DNA from: JBBIJR01 sp037445875
Lineage (GTDB): Bacteria > CLD3 > SB21
Assembly (NCBI GenBank): GCA_037445875.1
Contig: JBBIJR010000015.1
Span: 1-53,372, forward strand
DNA: 53,372 nucleotides
Direction: 5' to 3'
Positions 9,294-18,120 of this stretch are shown here, in pieces. The position numbers and the translations under genes were made by a program. How positions within the stretch are numbered: the first letter of the stretch is position 1; each line of letters begins with the position of its first letter. The notes below the pieces were generated by a model. That model was not told where the DNA came from, ran no database searches, and worked only from the letters and a program-made list of their open reading frames with translations.

Positions 9294-10028
9294 ATGAAGG
9301 GAGGCTTCCAGAGCGTCATCGGTCATCGTGGGAGTGGAACAGGGATCCATCCCCTGGGAGGGCCGGAGAACAGCCTCGCATCGATCGGATGGGCATTCGA
9401 GCACGGGGCGGACGAGGTCGAAGTCGACGTTGCCCGAACGCTGGACGGTGAATTCGTACTGTTTCATGACGAGAGCATCCGTCCGCGATACGGGCGAACG
9501 CTGCGCGTGGGCGGCCTCACGCTCGCCGAACTCCGCGAACATCGTCCGGATGTGGCACGGTTCGTTGACATGGCCCGCGCTTATCCGGGGCGCCGATTCG
9601 TGATAGAGCTGAAATCGTATACTTCTCTGGAACCGGTCATCGACGGGATTGCCGGATGGATACGCGGCATGGGTCCGGACAATTTCCGGTTTCTGTCCTT
9701 CTCCCTGACCGCACTCCTATTGGTCCGGAAGTCGATACCCGGCTGTCGGACGGGTTACATTGCGACGTGCGTAGAAGAACGGTGGGAGCCCTTCGTTCGT
9801 TCGTATCATCTGCGGCGATGTCTGGACCACGGCATTGACGAGATCAGCGGTCACTGGTGGACATTTGGCGGAAGGATGGCTACAGAAGCGTCCCGCGCGG
9901 GGCTGGAAATCGGGATGGGTCTGATCGACGGACCACGGGCAATGAAGAAATGCATGCGAACCGGCGCAGGCCGCCTGTACACCAACCGCCCGGACTGGCT
10001 CTCACGACAATTGAAACACATCCACTAA
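9294..10028 (+). CDS. Glycerophosphodiester phosphodiesterase
   Basis: This 244-residue TIM-barrel enzyme hydrolyses glycerophosphodiesters to glycerol-3-phosphate and an alcohol. The catalytic HRG is at the N-terminus (VIGHRGSGTG), followed by GGPENSLASI, then EVDVARTLDGEFVLFHDE, which holds the metal-binding Glu/Asp and second catalytic His. There is no signal peptide, so it is probably cytoplasmic. The ATG at 9294 is chosen for its distance to the HRG; a TTG at 9258 would add 12 residues. No strong Shine-Dalgarno site is seen. It is divergent from the WYL regulator and 19 bases before the nucleotidase gene. Confidence 0.87.
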   Translation: MKGGFQSVIGHRGSGTGIHPLGGPENSLASIGWAFEHGADEVEVDVARTLDGEFVLFHDESIRPRYGRTLRVGGLTLAELREHRPDVARFVDMARAYPGRRFVIELKSYTSLEPVIDGIAGWIRGMGPDNFRFLSFSLTALLLVRKSIPGCRTGYIATCVEERWEPFVRSYHLRRCLDHGIDEISGHWWTFGGRMATEASRAGLEIGMGLIDGPRAMKKCMRTGAGRLYTNRPDWLSRQLKHIH

Positions 10029-10047
10029 CCTAATACTCAGGAAACCC

Positions 10048-11565
10048 GTGGCCAAGCTGATGCGGACCATCCTCATCCTGTCGCTGCTCCCCTCAGTACT
10101 CCGATCGCAGGAGGCCGGAGACATCGTTCCCCTCTCTTTCATCCACTGGAACGATTTCCATGCCGCCAATGTCCCGTACGAGATCAAGCCCTCCGCCCAG
10201 GACACGTTCAAACCTTATCGGGTCGGCGGCTCGGCCGTACTGAAGGCGTACGTCGATTCGCTGCGGACGGTTCTTCCGAATCCGCTGGCGGTGTACGGCG
10301 GCGACGACTTCCAGGGAAGTCCGATCTCCGGCCTCACGCGCGGCCGGTCGCAGATCGATCTGCTCGGCATGATTCGTCCGGACATCCTGACGGTGGGCAA
10401 TCACGAATTCGACTATTCAGATTCGGTCCTGGAAAAACACCTCTCGGCATCGTCGCTGGATTTCATCTGCTCCAACGTCTACAGCCGCGCCACCGATACC
10501 ACGCTGGTCCGGCCGTTCGTTGTCCGCAGCGTCGGCGGGCTCCGGGTCGCTTTCATCGGCGGCATGACCAACGAATTGTATCGCGTATCCTTCGTCGGCA
10601 ATCTGACACGTATCCGGCTGAAACCGATCAACGAAGCGATCCGGAGTAATCTCGAATTCATCCGCCGCCGCCACGGTCCGATCGATCTGTTCGTAGCCGT
10701 TACCCACAACGGGTTGGATCGCGACTCGTTGCTGGCGGTTGACGTGCCCGAACTGGACGTGATTATTGGCGGACACAGCCATACCGTGATGCGGAGAGCT
10801 TCGAAGGTCGGAAAGACACTTATCGTACAGGCCGGCTCACGGGGCCGCTACGTCGGCCAGCTGGAACTGATGTACTCTGTCCGCAGCAAACGGATCGCAT
10901 CGTACTCCTATCGCTTGATCGAAACGCGCGTCGATCGCATTCGGCCCGATTCGCTGGTGGCGGCAACCGTCGACAGCCTCGAAGCAATGGTGGGCCGCTC
11001 GCTCAACGACGTCATCGGTGAGCTCCATGTCGACTGGAAGATCCCCTGGCGCAAGGAGTCCAATCTGGGCAGCTGGGAAGCCGATGTGTTCCGGGAATTC
11101 GCAGGGACCGACATAGGCCTGATGAATACGGGCGGTCTTCGAAAAGAGCTTCAGGCCGGCCCCATCAGACTCCGGGACGTGTGGGAGATGAATCCCTTTG
11201 GCAACTCGCTCGTGACGCTTTCCGTCTCCGGGTCCGAGGTGGTGGATATGCTGACGCATTCCCTCAACCACGCTGAGTCCCTGACGCAGATCGGGGGCAT
11301 CCGGTACGAGGCCCGCAGAGACAGCGGCCGGTACCGCATCGTCCGATGCACCGTGGGCGGCAAGGAGATCGATCCGGGCCGAACGTACACGGTGGTGATG
11401 AACAACTACATGGCCAGCCATCTGCGTGATTTCTTCGGATTGGATCCCGAACGGCATCCGATAGAGGAATTGGGGGTACTGGACCGGGACGTCCTGATCG
11501 ACACGATCCGGAAGCAGCGCGTCGTCGGGCAGCCGGCGGATCAGCGGATCAAGTTTCTCGATTGA
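10048..11565 (+). CDS. UshA-like 5'-nucleotidase / metallophosphatase
   Basis: This 505-residue periplasmic protein has an N-terminal signal peptide (RTILILSLLPSVLRSQ) and the two-domain UshA layout. The calcineurin-type metal site shows HWNDFHA near residue 34, YGGDDFQGSP near 84, GNHEFD near 117, THNG near 226 and GGHSH near 240. The C-terminal substrate domain carries NTGGLR near 359 and the NNYMASH region. It would remove phosphate from nucleotides or nucleotide sugars. The GTG start has an AGGAAA site four bases upstream. With the glycerophosphodiesterase it forms a small phosphate-salvage pair. Confidence 0.9.
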   Translation: MAKLMRTILILSLLPSVLRSQEAGDIVPLSFIHWNDFHAANVPYEIKPSAQDTFKPYRVGGSAVLKAYVDSLRTVLPNPLAVYGGDDFQGSPISGLTRGRSQIDLLGMIRPDILTVGNHEFDYSDSVLEKHLSASSLDFICSNVYSRATDTTLVRPFVVRSVGGLRVAFIGGMTNELYRVSFVGNLTRIRLKPINEAIRSNLEFIRRRHGPIDLFVAVTHNGLDRDSLLAVDVPELDVIIGGHSHTVMRRASKVGKTLIVQAGSRGRYVGQLELMYSVRSKRIASYSYRLIETRVDRIRPDSLVAATVDSLEAMVGRSLNDVIGELHVDWKIPWRKESNLGSWEADVFREFAGTDIGLMNTGGLRKELQAGPIRLRDVWEMNPFGNSLVTLSVSGSEVVDMLTHSLNHAESLTQIGGIRYEARRDSGRYRIVRCTVGGKEIDPGRTYTVVMNNYMASHLRDFFGLDPERHPIEELGVLDRDVLIDTIRKQRVVGQPADQRIKFLD

Positions 11566-11599
11566 GAGAACATCGAGGGTCGCCGCACGGACCGGCGTG

Positions 11600-12625
11600 T
11601 CAGTTGCGCCATTCGATGCCCGCGCTCACGTTGACGCCCGAGAATTCCGAGTCCAGACCATACAACTCGTAGCGTAAGTATCCGACCTTTAGGAACCATT
11701 CCAGGCTTTTCTGTTCCTCCAGACTGAGCTTGGCGTAAATGCGGTTTTCGTTGTTGGTGGAATAGAACGCGAGATCGCCGCGGCGGTCGATTTCGCGGAA
11801 CGTGTAATCCGCATACACGAAGCAAGCCAACCGGTTTCCGAGCGACCGCCCCCATATTCCGGAAAAATGGTGTTCATTGTCGTTCGTACCGAACGCGTCA
11901 GCATCGCGCACGACCAGCCGGTACGTGAGGTTGGCAAACAGGTCGCCGTTGTACTCGACGGTCGCTTCCGGACCGATGCCCCATCCGCGCCGTCGACTAG
12001 GGCTGTACGTGTCTGGCCGCTTTACTTCGTAGTACTCCGTGTAACAGCCGGTCGAAACGGTCAGTTTATCCGAGTAGAACACCAGCCGCACGGCCCCGTT
12101 CGGAGCCTGAAGCCGATGGTCCGTATCACCCGTTATGTTGCGTTGAAAGTATCCCAGGGAAACATCGACGGAGTAACGGGGCCGAAAATGGAAAGCTGCC
12201 GTGTATTGGACGCGCGTCGCATCCGTGAACTGATCGTTCGCACCTCCGTAGTAAAACTGATAGTGCTGGCTCAACTCGGCGGCAGAATGGATCTTGTTCC
12301 AGCGCCAGCGGTACTGGGCCTGGCCCGACATGTTGAGAATAGCGGTGGATTTCTGGTAGTTGTAGAACTCGGGCCTCAACCGAAACTGGAGCTGCCAGCG
12401 TTCCTTGACCTGGCTCTCCCGGTAACGCATAACAAGGCTGGCCTGCCCGAACCAGTGTTGACGGTTCTGGTCAAGCGTACCGTACGTATGGAAATAACCG
12501 AACTCCGGGCTCCACCTCACGTCCAGGTCTCCGGCGGCCCGGCCCTCCTGCGTGAGCATCGTCAGGCACATCAAGAGCACATGGGTGCGGAATCTGAACG
12601 CGGACCCGCTACCGTAGTTTTTCAC
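11600..12625 (-). CDS. Outer-membrane beta-barrel protein of unknown function
   Basis: This 341-residue protein starts at a GTG and has a signal peptide (RTHVLLMCLTMLTQEGRAAG). The rest is a run of short amphipathic strands rich in Tyr, Trp and Arg with polar turns (for example AQYRWRWNKIHSAAELSQHY and TVEYNGDLFANLTYRLVVRD), ending in VSAGIEWRN. That pattern is typical of outer-membrane barrels, with roughly 14-18 strands by eye. It overlaps the upstream coiled-coil gene by 17 bases and is the last gene of an operon that starts with a two-component system. I do not recognise the family; a channel, receptor or structural role is possible. Confidence 0.75.
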   Translation of the reverse strand: MKNYGSGSAFRFRTHVLLMCLTMLTQEGRAAGDLDVRWSPEFGYFHTYGTLDQNRQHWFGQASLVMRYRESQVKERWQLQFRLRPEFYNYQKSTAILNMSGQAQYRWRWNKIHSAAELSQHYQFYYGGANDQFTDATRVQYTAAFHFRPRYSVDVSLGYFQRNITGDTDHRLQAPNGAVRLVFYSDKLTVSTGCYTEYYEVKRPDTYSPSRRRGWGIGPEATVEYNGDLFANLTYRLVVRDADAFGTNDNEHHFSGIWGRSLGNRLACFVYADYTFREIDRRGDLAFYSTNNENRIYAKLSLEEQKSLEWFLKVGYLRYELYGLDSEFSGVNVSAGIEWRN

Positions 12626-13550
12626 GAATCACCGTTGCGTAGTTCGTGAGCTGCCTTTCGGCTTCTTTCAACAGTTCCAGGTACTCTTCGATTGTCAGCA
12701 CCGCGGTCTCCTTGTCGGGGGCCACGGCGACGCGATCCAGCAGTGGATTCCGGGCGCTGATCTGATAGAGCAGATCGACGATGGACCGTCCCTGGAGGCG
12801 CATGGCCGTCAGTCCTGGGCCTTCTACTCCCCCCGTGGAAGACAGAGCATATAGCGGAGAAAAAAACAGTTCTTCCCGCACATCGTCCATGAACCGACTG
12901 AGTCTTCTCCGGAAACGGACCAACTCTTCGTATTCCGCTCGGGAAGTGCGAACGGCCTCGACACGATCCTCCACCTCCTTCAACGCCCTGCGAAGATAAT
13001 CAACCACAATGGCTTTTTCCATCGAATCCGTGATGCTGGCCGGGGCCAGCGCGTGCACCTTCTGCGGCTCGTAGGACAGTCGCTTGATGCCGGGCAGGAG
13101 GTACAGCCGTTTTTCCTTTACAACCCAGATATGCACATCCACGGCATCGTTCGGAATCGACTGGCCGACCGCTTTGACCCGAATCAGAGAGTCCAGAAGG
13201 TCTTCGTACATCCGGTCAAGTTTGGCGGTCGCGGCCTCGACCTGCCGTTCATGCTGCCGGATCCGTTGCTGCTGATGTTTGATCCTCCCGCTCAACTGCA
13301 GGGCCTGCGACATCATCGACCGAAGCCGATCCTCGTTGGGCGAGCTCTGGTTCTTCTCCCGTTCGATCTCCCGGGCCGTGGCATCGAGCATCCGCTTGAG
13401 GGAATCGTGCACGGTCACTTCATCATCCAGCAGCCTCCGGAGTTCCGCGATCGAGGCCTCCTCCTCCGCGAGATTCTGGGACCACAACTCCGTCGGTGCG
13501 GCCAACAGGCAAAGGGGCAACAGAAAGAAATGTGCGAACACTCGCTTCAC
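12609..13550 (-). CDS. Secreted coiled-coil protein of unknown function
   Basis: This 313-residue protein begins with a signal peptide (FAHFFLLPLCLLAAPTELWS). Residues about 28-125 form long heptad-rich helices (IAELRRLLDDEVTVHDSLKR; then GRIKHQQQRIRQHERQVEAA), and a second helical stretch lies at about 190-240. A middle segment with VDVHIWVVKEKRLYLLPG looks like beta structure. It is probably periplasmic. The GTG start overlaps the stop of the regulator gene as GTGA, and its end overlaps the barrel gene, so translation is coupled in both directions. I know no family that matches. Confidence 0.75.
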   Translation of the reverse strand: MKRVFAHFFLLPLCLLAAPTELWSQNLAEEEASIAELRRLLDDEVTVHDSLKRMLDATAREIEREKNQSSPNEDRLRSMMSQALQLSGRIKHQQQRIRQHERQVEAATAKLDRMYEDLLDSLIRVKAVGQSIPNDAVDVHIWVVKEKRLYLLPGIKRLSYEPQKVHALAPASITDSMEKAIVVDYLRRALKEVEDRVEAVRTSRAEYEELVRFRRRLSRFMDDVREELFFSPLYALSSTGGVEGPGLTAMRLQGRSIVDLLYQISARNPLLDRVAVAPDKETAVLTIEEYLELLKEAERQLTNYATVIREKLR

Positions 13551-14938
13551 AGCAGTCCCAATCGTTCCATTTTTGAGTACAACGTGCTCGTCTTGATGCC
13601 GAGGGCCCGGGCGGCCTGGTTCTTCACACCGTCGGCCGCCTTCAACGCCTCCAGGATGAGCGTTCGCTCAAAAGCGCTCACGGCGTCTTCCAGCGGCAGA
13701 TGATCGCTCGACAGGACTGTCGGGCGCGACGGCTCCGCAAGATGACGGGCGATCAGCTGCGTGGAAATCGCAGGACCCGGCGATATCACGTGCAGCCGTT
13801 CCATGAGATTCTCGAGTTCGCGAATATTGCCGGGCCAGGTATACTTTTGAAGCAGATCAAGTCCTTCCGGAGAGATGGTCTTGGGGGGCATGTTCTTGCG
13901 AACCGCCAGTTTTCTCAAAAAGTGCTCGACCAGGGCCGGGATGTCCTCTTTGCGTTCGCGAAGCGACGGCAACTTGATGGGAATGATCCGCAGGCGGTAG
14001 TACAGGTCGTCACGGAATCTCTGTTCCATGACCAGTTTGGAAAGATCCCGATGCGTGGCCGCGATGACGCGGACGTCCGTGCTCAGGGTTTCTTCGCCGC
14101 CGACGCGTTCGAACTCCTTTTCCTGAAGCACCCGCAGCAGCTTGACCTGCATTGAGCCGGAAATGTCCCCCACCTCGTCCAGGAACAGGCTCCCGCCGTC
14201 CGCCAATTCGAAGCGCCCTTTACGCTGGCGAATGGCGCCCGTAAAAGCTCCCTTCTCGTGCCCAAAAAGCTCGCTTTCGAGCAGATTGTCGTTGAGGGCA
14301 CCGCAGTTAACCCGGACAAACGGACGTGCGGCCCGGAGGCTCATTCGGTGAATGGCCCGCGCCACCAGTTCCTTGCCGGTGCCGCTCTCCCCTTCGATCA
14401 GGATCGTCGTATCTTCTCCGGCCACCTGCTCGATCAACTCGAAGATCCGGCGCATGGCCGACGATGACCCCACCATCTCGTCGTACTGCATGGCAATATC
14501 GTCCTGCAACATCCGATTCTGCTCCGCAAGATTCGCCAGGGTCTCCTCGCGCTCGATCTTCTCAAAGATTCTCCGCACACGGATGCGCAATTCCTCCGAC
14601 GAAAAGGGTTTTGTCAGAAAATCCGCCGCGCCCGATTTCATCGATTCCACGGCCGCCTCGACGGTACCGAAAGCCGACACCATCAGCACCTCCGTGCGCG
14701 GAGATGCGCTCTTGACCCGGCGCAGGATTTCGAGACCATCGACCGGTTCCATCTTGAGATCGGCGATGACCAGGGGCACTCCTCCGCGGCATCGATCGAG
14801 ATACGCCAGAGCGTCCCCGCCGTTGTCAAATCCCTTTACGGTGAATCCTTCGCGATACAGGCTTTCCACCATGCCGGTGCGCATGGCCGAGTTGTCTTCT
14901 ACCACGACGATACGGCGATCCTTTGGCGGCGTGTTCAT
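13547..14938 (-). CDS. NtrC-family sigma54-dependent response regulator
   Basis: This 463-residue activator has a receiver domain (RRIVVVEDNSA; phospho-Asp in IADLKMEP near residue 58; TKPF Lys), an AAA+ domain with Walker A GESGTGKE near 181, the sigma54-contacting GAFTGA loop near 231, Walker B GGSLFLDEVGDI and an R-finger region, and a C-terminal Fis-type HTH (NQAARALGIKTSTLYSKMER). It would activate RNA polymerase-sigma54 after phosphorylation. Start at 14938 makes a 4-base ATGA overlap with the kinase stop. Its target promoters are not evident in this window. Confidence 0.93.
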   Translation of the reverse strand: MNTPPKDRRIVVVEDNSAMRTGMVESLYREGFTVKGFDNGGDALAYLDRCRGGVPLVIADLKMEPVDGLEILRRVKSASPRTEVLMVSAFGTVEAAVESMKSGAADFLTKPFSSEELRIRVRRIFEKIEREETLANLAEQNRMLQDDIAMQYDEMVGSSSAMRRIFELIEQVAGEDTTILIEGESGTGKELVARAIHRMSLRAARPFVRVNCGALNDNLLESELFGHEKGAFTGAIRQRKGRFELADGGSLFLDEVGDISGSMQVKLLRVLQEKEFERVGGEETLSTDVRVIAATHRDLSKLVMEQRFRDDLYYRLRIIPIKLPSLRERKEDIPALVEHFLRKLAVRKNMPPKTISPEGLDLLQKYTWPGNIRELENLMERLHVISPGPAISTQLIARHLAEPSRPTVLSSDHLPLEDAVSAFERTLILEALKAADGVKNQAARALGIKTSTLYSKMERLGLL

Positions 14939-16353
14939 GGAGTGTCCGTGGCTGCGGGGCGGCCGTCTTGCGTTCGAATAAAGAACGTGCAACCCTTCCC
15001 CGGATTATTCTCGCACCAGATTTCTGCGTGGTTCTCCTCGCACAGTTTCTTGCAGATCGCCAGTCCCAGTCCGAAACCTCCCTGACGGGTCGTGAAGAAC
15101 GGTTCGAACAAGCGGGTGAGGTCGCCGGGCGGTAGACCGCGCCCGTCGTCTGTCACGCGGAGCAATTTCGCGCCGGACTCTGCCGCGAAGGAAACCCGGA
15201 TGCGGCCGTCGAATTCCATGGCGTCCGCGGCATTTCCGATCAGGTTGATCAGGATCTGGCGAAGATGGTCCGGATCGAAATGAAGCGTCGTCCCGTTTAC
15301 GTCCGATTCGAGACGTACGCAGCGGCGCTCAAGCGTGGTGCCCAGAATCCCTCGCACTTCTTCCAGCGCATGGTGCAGATCGACTTCCACGGCGCGTGCC
15401 GGCAGGGGGCGGCCGTACTGCAGGTAGGCGGTGATCAGCTCCTTGAGCCGGCCGATCTCTCCCAGAATCTGGTCGAGGTACTCCGTGTTGCGGCGTTCAC
15501 GCACGAAATCCTCCCGCACGAGGCCGGCGAGCAACTCGATGCCGCCCAACGGATTGCGTATCTCGTGGGCCACATGAGCGAGGAGTTGTTCCTTCTCTCG
15601 TTGGCGGCGAAGGATGTCGAGGCGCATGCCGTCCATCGCATGGGCCAGGATGGCCAGTTCTCCTTGAATGCGCTTCGGTAACGGCGTGGAGAGGCTCCCC
15701 TGTCCCAGTTCGTGGCTGAATTGAACGAGCTTGTCCACCGGCTTTGCGACCGTCTCGCCCACGATCCATCCGCCGATGACCGTCAGCAAGACGCCGCCCG
15801 CAACGAGACCCCAGAAAACCATTGAGAGATCTTCAATGCGGGCGAGCCGCCCGGCGCTCTCTTGAACACACAGCCAGTGGTTTTCGTCGAGGCGGAAGAA
15901 TCCCCACATATACCACCGGCCGTCACGTCCCTTGAAAGCCATGGAGGACGAGGCTTGGCCGGTCGCAATAGCCCTGATTTCGGTTCGATTGATTTCCAAC
16001 TCGGGTTCCGTCTCACCCGTGAGAATCCGGTTCGTGTCCGATGTAGCCACGATCGACAACCGGTCGTCGCAGATAAACAATGCGGCGACGCCAAGTGCTT
16101 CCCGGTCTCGCACAAGACGCTCACGATAATAGCGCACGGCCGCGCTGCCCTGGTCCAACGGGTTCAGAAGGTCCAGATACCGGGCATCCATATCGACAGC
16201 CACGGCCCGTCCCACCATGGTGACCTGATCGGCCAACTGATCAAAGTAGATCTCTCGCAGTGCCACGTAACTCAGTTGCGACAGCAGGCCGGATAGCAGC
16301 AACGTTATGGAACTGAAAATCAGGATGATCCTCGGCCGGAACGCAAGCCGCAT
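14935..16353 (-). CDS. Membrane sensor histidine kinase (NtrB/AtoS-like)
   Basis: This 472-residue kinase has one membrane segment near residues 8-30, an extracytoplasmic sensor of about 145 residues (contains RDGRWYMWGFFRLDENHW), a second segment near 180-205, a HAMP linker, a HisKA box HVAHEIRNPLGG with the His near 263, and an ATPase domain with NLIGNAADAM and DDGRGLPP and FGLGLAICKKL. The start at 16353 has a GGGAGGT site; an upstream open stretch of 61 codons is unlikely to be translated. It is the first gene of the four-gene operon and should phosphorylate the sigma54-type regulator next to it. Confidence 0.9.
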   Translation of the reverse strand: MRLAFRPRIILIFSSITLLLSGLLSQLSYVALREIYFDQLADQVTMVGRAVAVDMDARYLDLLNPLDQGSAAVRYYRERLVRDREALGVAALFICDDRLSIVATSDTNRILTGETEPELEINRTEIRAIATGQASSSMAFKGRDGRWYMWGFFRLDENHWLCVQESAGRLARIEDLSMVFWGLVAGGVLLTVIGGWIVGETVAKPVDKLVQFSHELGQGSLSTPLPKRIQGELAILAHAMDGMRLDILRRQREKEQLLAHVAHEIRNPLGGIELLAGLVREDFVRERRNTEYLDQILGEIGRLKELITAYLQYGRPLPARAVEVDLHHALEEVRGILGTTLERRCVRLESDVNGTTLHFDPDHLRQILINLIGNAADAMEFDGRIRVSFAAESGAKLLRVTDDGRGLPPGDLTRLFEPFFTTRQGGFGLGLAICKKLCEENHAEIWCENNPGKGCTFFIRTQDGRPAATDTP

Positions 16354-16710
16354 GGCTGGCAACCTCCCATTAGGGCGGAATGTACGCAAATCCGCCTTCA
16401 ACCGCCAGCCCCGAAGCGAGGACGACCCGGTCTCCAAACCTGCTGCCCGAAGGCGGCCCGCGCAGTCAGCCGGCTCTTGGATCCCCGGTTTCCCTGTCGC
16501 CCGCAGGTGATGAACTACAACTCGCATCCGAACCACCCATCCCGATCAAAGGAAAAAGAGGGAAACTTGCGGTTTCCCTCTTTTTTGAAGGAGAGGAGGA
16601 GAGAGAGATCACGGTATTGGTTCAATACCTATATAGTGTCCTTTGGCGCGGGCATTGTCGTCCCCAACCCACGCCAGCCAAGCCCGGGCTATCGAGAGGA
16701 CCCCAAGCCT
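16354..16710. other. Intergenic region with one terminator
   Basis: The 357 bases between the lipoprotein gene and the kinase operon hold the strong terminator at 16553-16585 and presumably the operon's promoter near 16360-16540. I find no clear -35/-10 pair. A TGGCGCG-N4-TTGT motif at 16644-16658 on the plus strand resembles a sigma54 promoter, but it faces away from any gene that needs it. No protein-coding pattern is visible. Confidence 0.4.
16553..16585. terminator. Bidirectional intrinsic terminator
   Basis: The 14-base arms AAAAAGAGGGAAAC (16553-16566) and GTTTCCCTCTTTTT (16572-16585) are perfectly complementary around a 5-base loop. The A-rich and T-rich flanks give a U-tract on either strand. 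It closes the lipoprotein transcript coming from 16711 on the minus strand and insulates the kinase operon downstream. Confidence 0.85.
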
Positions 16711-17028
16711 TCATCGGCCAAGCCGATGAACCTCATTCAGCCGAATCACATGCCCCCACTGATACACCGTGTAGGTGTCAGGCTCCAGCGAACCGCTGAA
16801 GATCACTCGCACACCGTCCTCGCAGAATGAGTCGTCGAGGTTCAGGGGCAAGTACGGGATATGGTCATCGGCCAGGATTCCGTAGAATCCACCCTCAAAC
16901 TCAAGGAACCAAACCGTACCGGTGACGGACTTCGGGTTCGGCAGCTGTACCGTGCTTGTTTCGTCCCCGAACAAACTACAAGCACTCAATCCCAAAACGA
17001 CGAGCATTACGAAAAAGACCGGGCGCAT
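16711..17028 (-). CDS. Small lipoprotein of unknown function
   Basis: This 105-residue protein has a lipoprotein signal MRPVFFVMLVVLGLSACS, with the lipobox LSAC placing the lipidated Cys at residue 17. The mature part has beta-rich text with YLPLNLDDSFCEDGVRVIFSG, a pattern I know from small FCB-group lipoproteins with an 'LP..F..DG..V.FSG' core, whose role is unknown. The start at 17028 sits behind GAGGGA; a GTG four codons upstream is possible. A perfect palindrome lies about 60 bases upstream and a strong terminator follows, so it is probably its own transcription unit. Confidence 0.8.
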   Translation of the reverse strand: MRPVFFVMLVVLGLSACSLFGDETSTVQLPNPKSVTGTVWFLEFEGGFYGILADDHIPYLPLNLDDSFCEDGVRVIFSGSLEPDTYTVYQWGHVIRLNEVHRLGR

Positions 17029-17338
17029 ACCTTCCCTCACGAGCGCTAAGAAACCGGTATTACTTCGATAAAGCGCATACCTCCGCTGGGTCAGAATTGA
17101 CCCATTGACTGGCTACTCTTGTAACGGCAACATCTATTCCAGCAAATCCGACAATTATAACTCATTATAAAACAGTCTATACGCCAGGCGCGCGGCCATA
17201 CGGCAGGGAGACATCTTATCGCATGACCGATAGTCCATCGAATTTCCGATAGGCGAACGGTGATGCACGTCACATCACAGAAGTTGTTTTGACTTATATT
17301 AAGACTCAGAAGGGAGTTCTTGACTGCCACCGACAATT
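17029..17338. other. AT-rich divergent intergenic region
   Basis: This 310-base gap lies between the minus-strand lipoprotein and the plus-strand FHA genes. It contains the palindrome at 17087-17104, an AT-rich segment around 17140-17170, and a TTGACT at about 17291 followed by AT-rich sequence that could be part of a promoter for the FHA genes. No coding pattern is visible. Confidence 0.4.
17087..17104. promoter_or_regulatory. Perfect inverted repeat, possible operator
   Basis: TGGGTCAGAATTGACCCA consists of two perfect 7-base arms around GAAT. It lies about 60 bases upstream of the lipoprotein start codon, where a repressor or activator site would be expected. No T-tract follows, so it is not a terminator. 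Binding by a dimeric regulator is inferred. Confidence 0.45.
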
Positions 17339-17740
17339 GTGAGTGACGAGAAGAAAGTGAAGTCTGTCTGCTACCTGTACGAGGTGAGGAACGGCAGACA
17401 TTACCGCTTAGCCAGAGGAGAGACACTCGGTATCGGTCGTGCGTTCGACAATCACGTTGTAGTGGAGGATGGTTCCGCCTCCAGGCACCATGCCAGCGTA
17501 CAATTCGACGGAGACCAGATCGTCATCACAGACCTGGGCAGCACAAACGGGACCTTCGTGAACGGTGTGTTGATGAAACCGTCGCACCCCATGCCCGTGA
17601 CGTATGCAGATGAAATCAGAGTGGGAGACGTGGTTTTCAAAGTGTACGACCAGGAGACGGTGATCATCCGGAATTTTCGAACCAACAAGGTTCCCGGGCG
17701 TACGGCCGTGCTCAGCCGAAAGCGGAGCGGGGAGAGCTAG
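17339..17740 (+). CDS. FHA-domain protein 1
   Basis: This 133-residue protein is essentially one forkhead-associated domain, which binds phosphothreonine peptides. The conserved elements are present: IGRAFDNHVVV (Gly-Arg), SRHHA (Ser-x-x-His) and DLGSTNGTFVNG (Asn-Gly). A short tail follows (FRTNKVPGRTAVLSRKR). The start is a GTG with no clear ribosome site, so expression may be low or leaderless. It is two bases ahead of a paralogue with about half of its residues identical, pointing to tandem duplication. No Ser/Thr kinase or secretion gene is adjacent. Confidence 0.85.
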   Translation: MSDEKKVKSVCYLYEVRNGRHYRLARGETLGIGRAFDNHVVVEDGSASRHHASVQFDGDQIVITDLGSTNGTFVNGVLMKPSHPMPVTYADEIRVGDVVFKVYDQETVIIRNFRTNKVPGRTAVLSRKRSGES

Positions 17741-17742
17741 CT

Positions 17743-18120
17743 ATGGAAGAGCGATTGACCTATCTGTACCACGTCCATAGCGGAAGGCCCTATCTGCTCA
17801 AGGAAGGTGCGCGACTCACGATCGGCCGGGCTTTCGACAACGACGTGATGGTGGACGACGAATCGGTCTCGCGGCACCATGCGTACCTCACCATCGCCGG
17901 CGGACAGATTCGAGTGACCGACCTCGACAGCACCAACGGAACTTTCGTCAACGGACGACGGGTCATTGCCACGTATGCTCTGCCGCTGCGGACCTCGGAC
18001 GAAATCCAGGTTGGGGAAACGATGTTTCGGATCTACGACGGGGACAAGGTGATCAAAACGAATTTTGAGACCAACCGCATCCCCCTTCGCACGGCGGTGC
18101 GATCCTCCTCGAGGGACTGA
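17743..18120 (+). CDS. FHA-domain protein 2
   Basis: This 125-residue paralogue of the preceding protein keeps the FHA core: IGRAFDNDVMV, SRHHAYL and DLDSTNGTFVNG. Both copies share the tail motif TN(K/R)(V/I)PxRTAV, which is outside the usual FHA fold and so may be functional. The ATG follows the first gene's stop by two bases. Its own stop codon ends at 18120, exactly one base before the end of the convergent lhr gene. The partners that are phosphorylated are unknown. Confidence 0.87.
   Translation: MEERLTYLYHVHSGRPYLLKEGARLTIGRAFDNDVMVDDESVSRHHAYLTIAGGQIRVTDLDSTNGTFVNGRRVIATYALPLRTSDEIQVGETMFRIYDGDKVIKTNFETNRIPLRTAVRSSSRD

Noticed and set aside
16644..16658. TGGCGCG-N4-TTGT, a sigma54-like promoter on the plus strand
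   Set aside because: It would transcribe away from the kinase operon and against the lipoprotein gene, with no plus-strand gene for about 680 bases; a chance match is likely.
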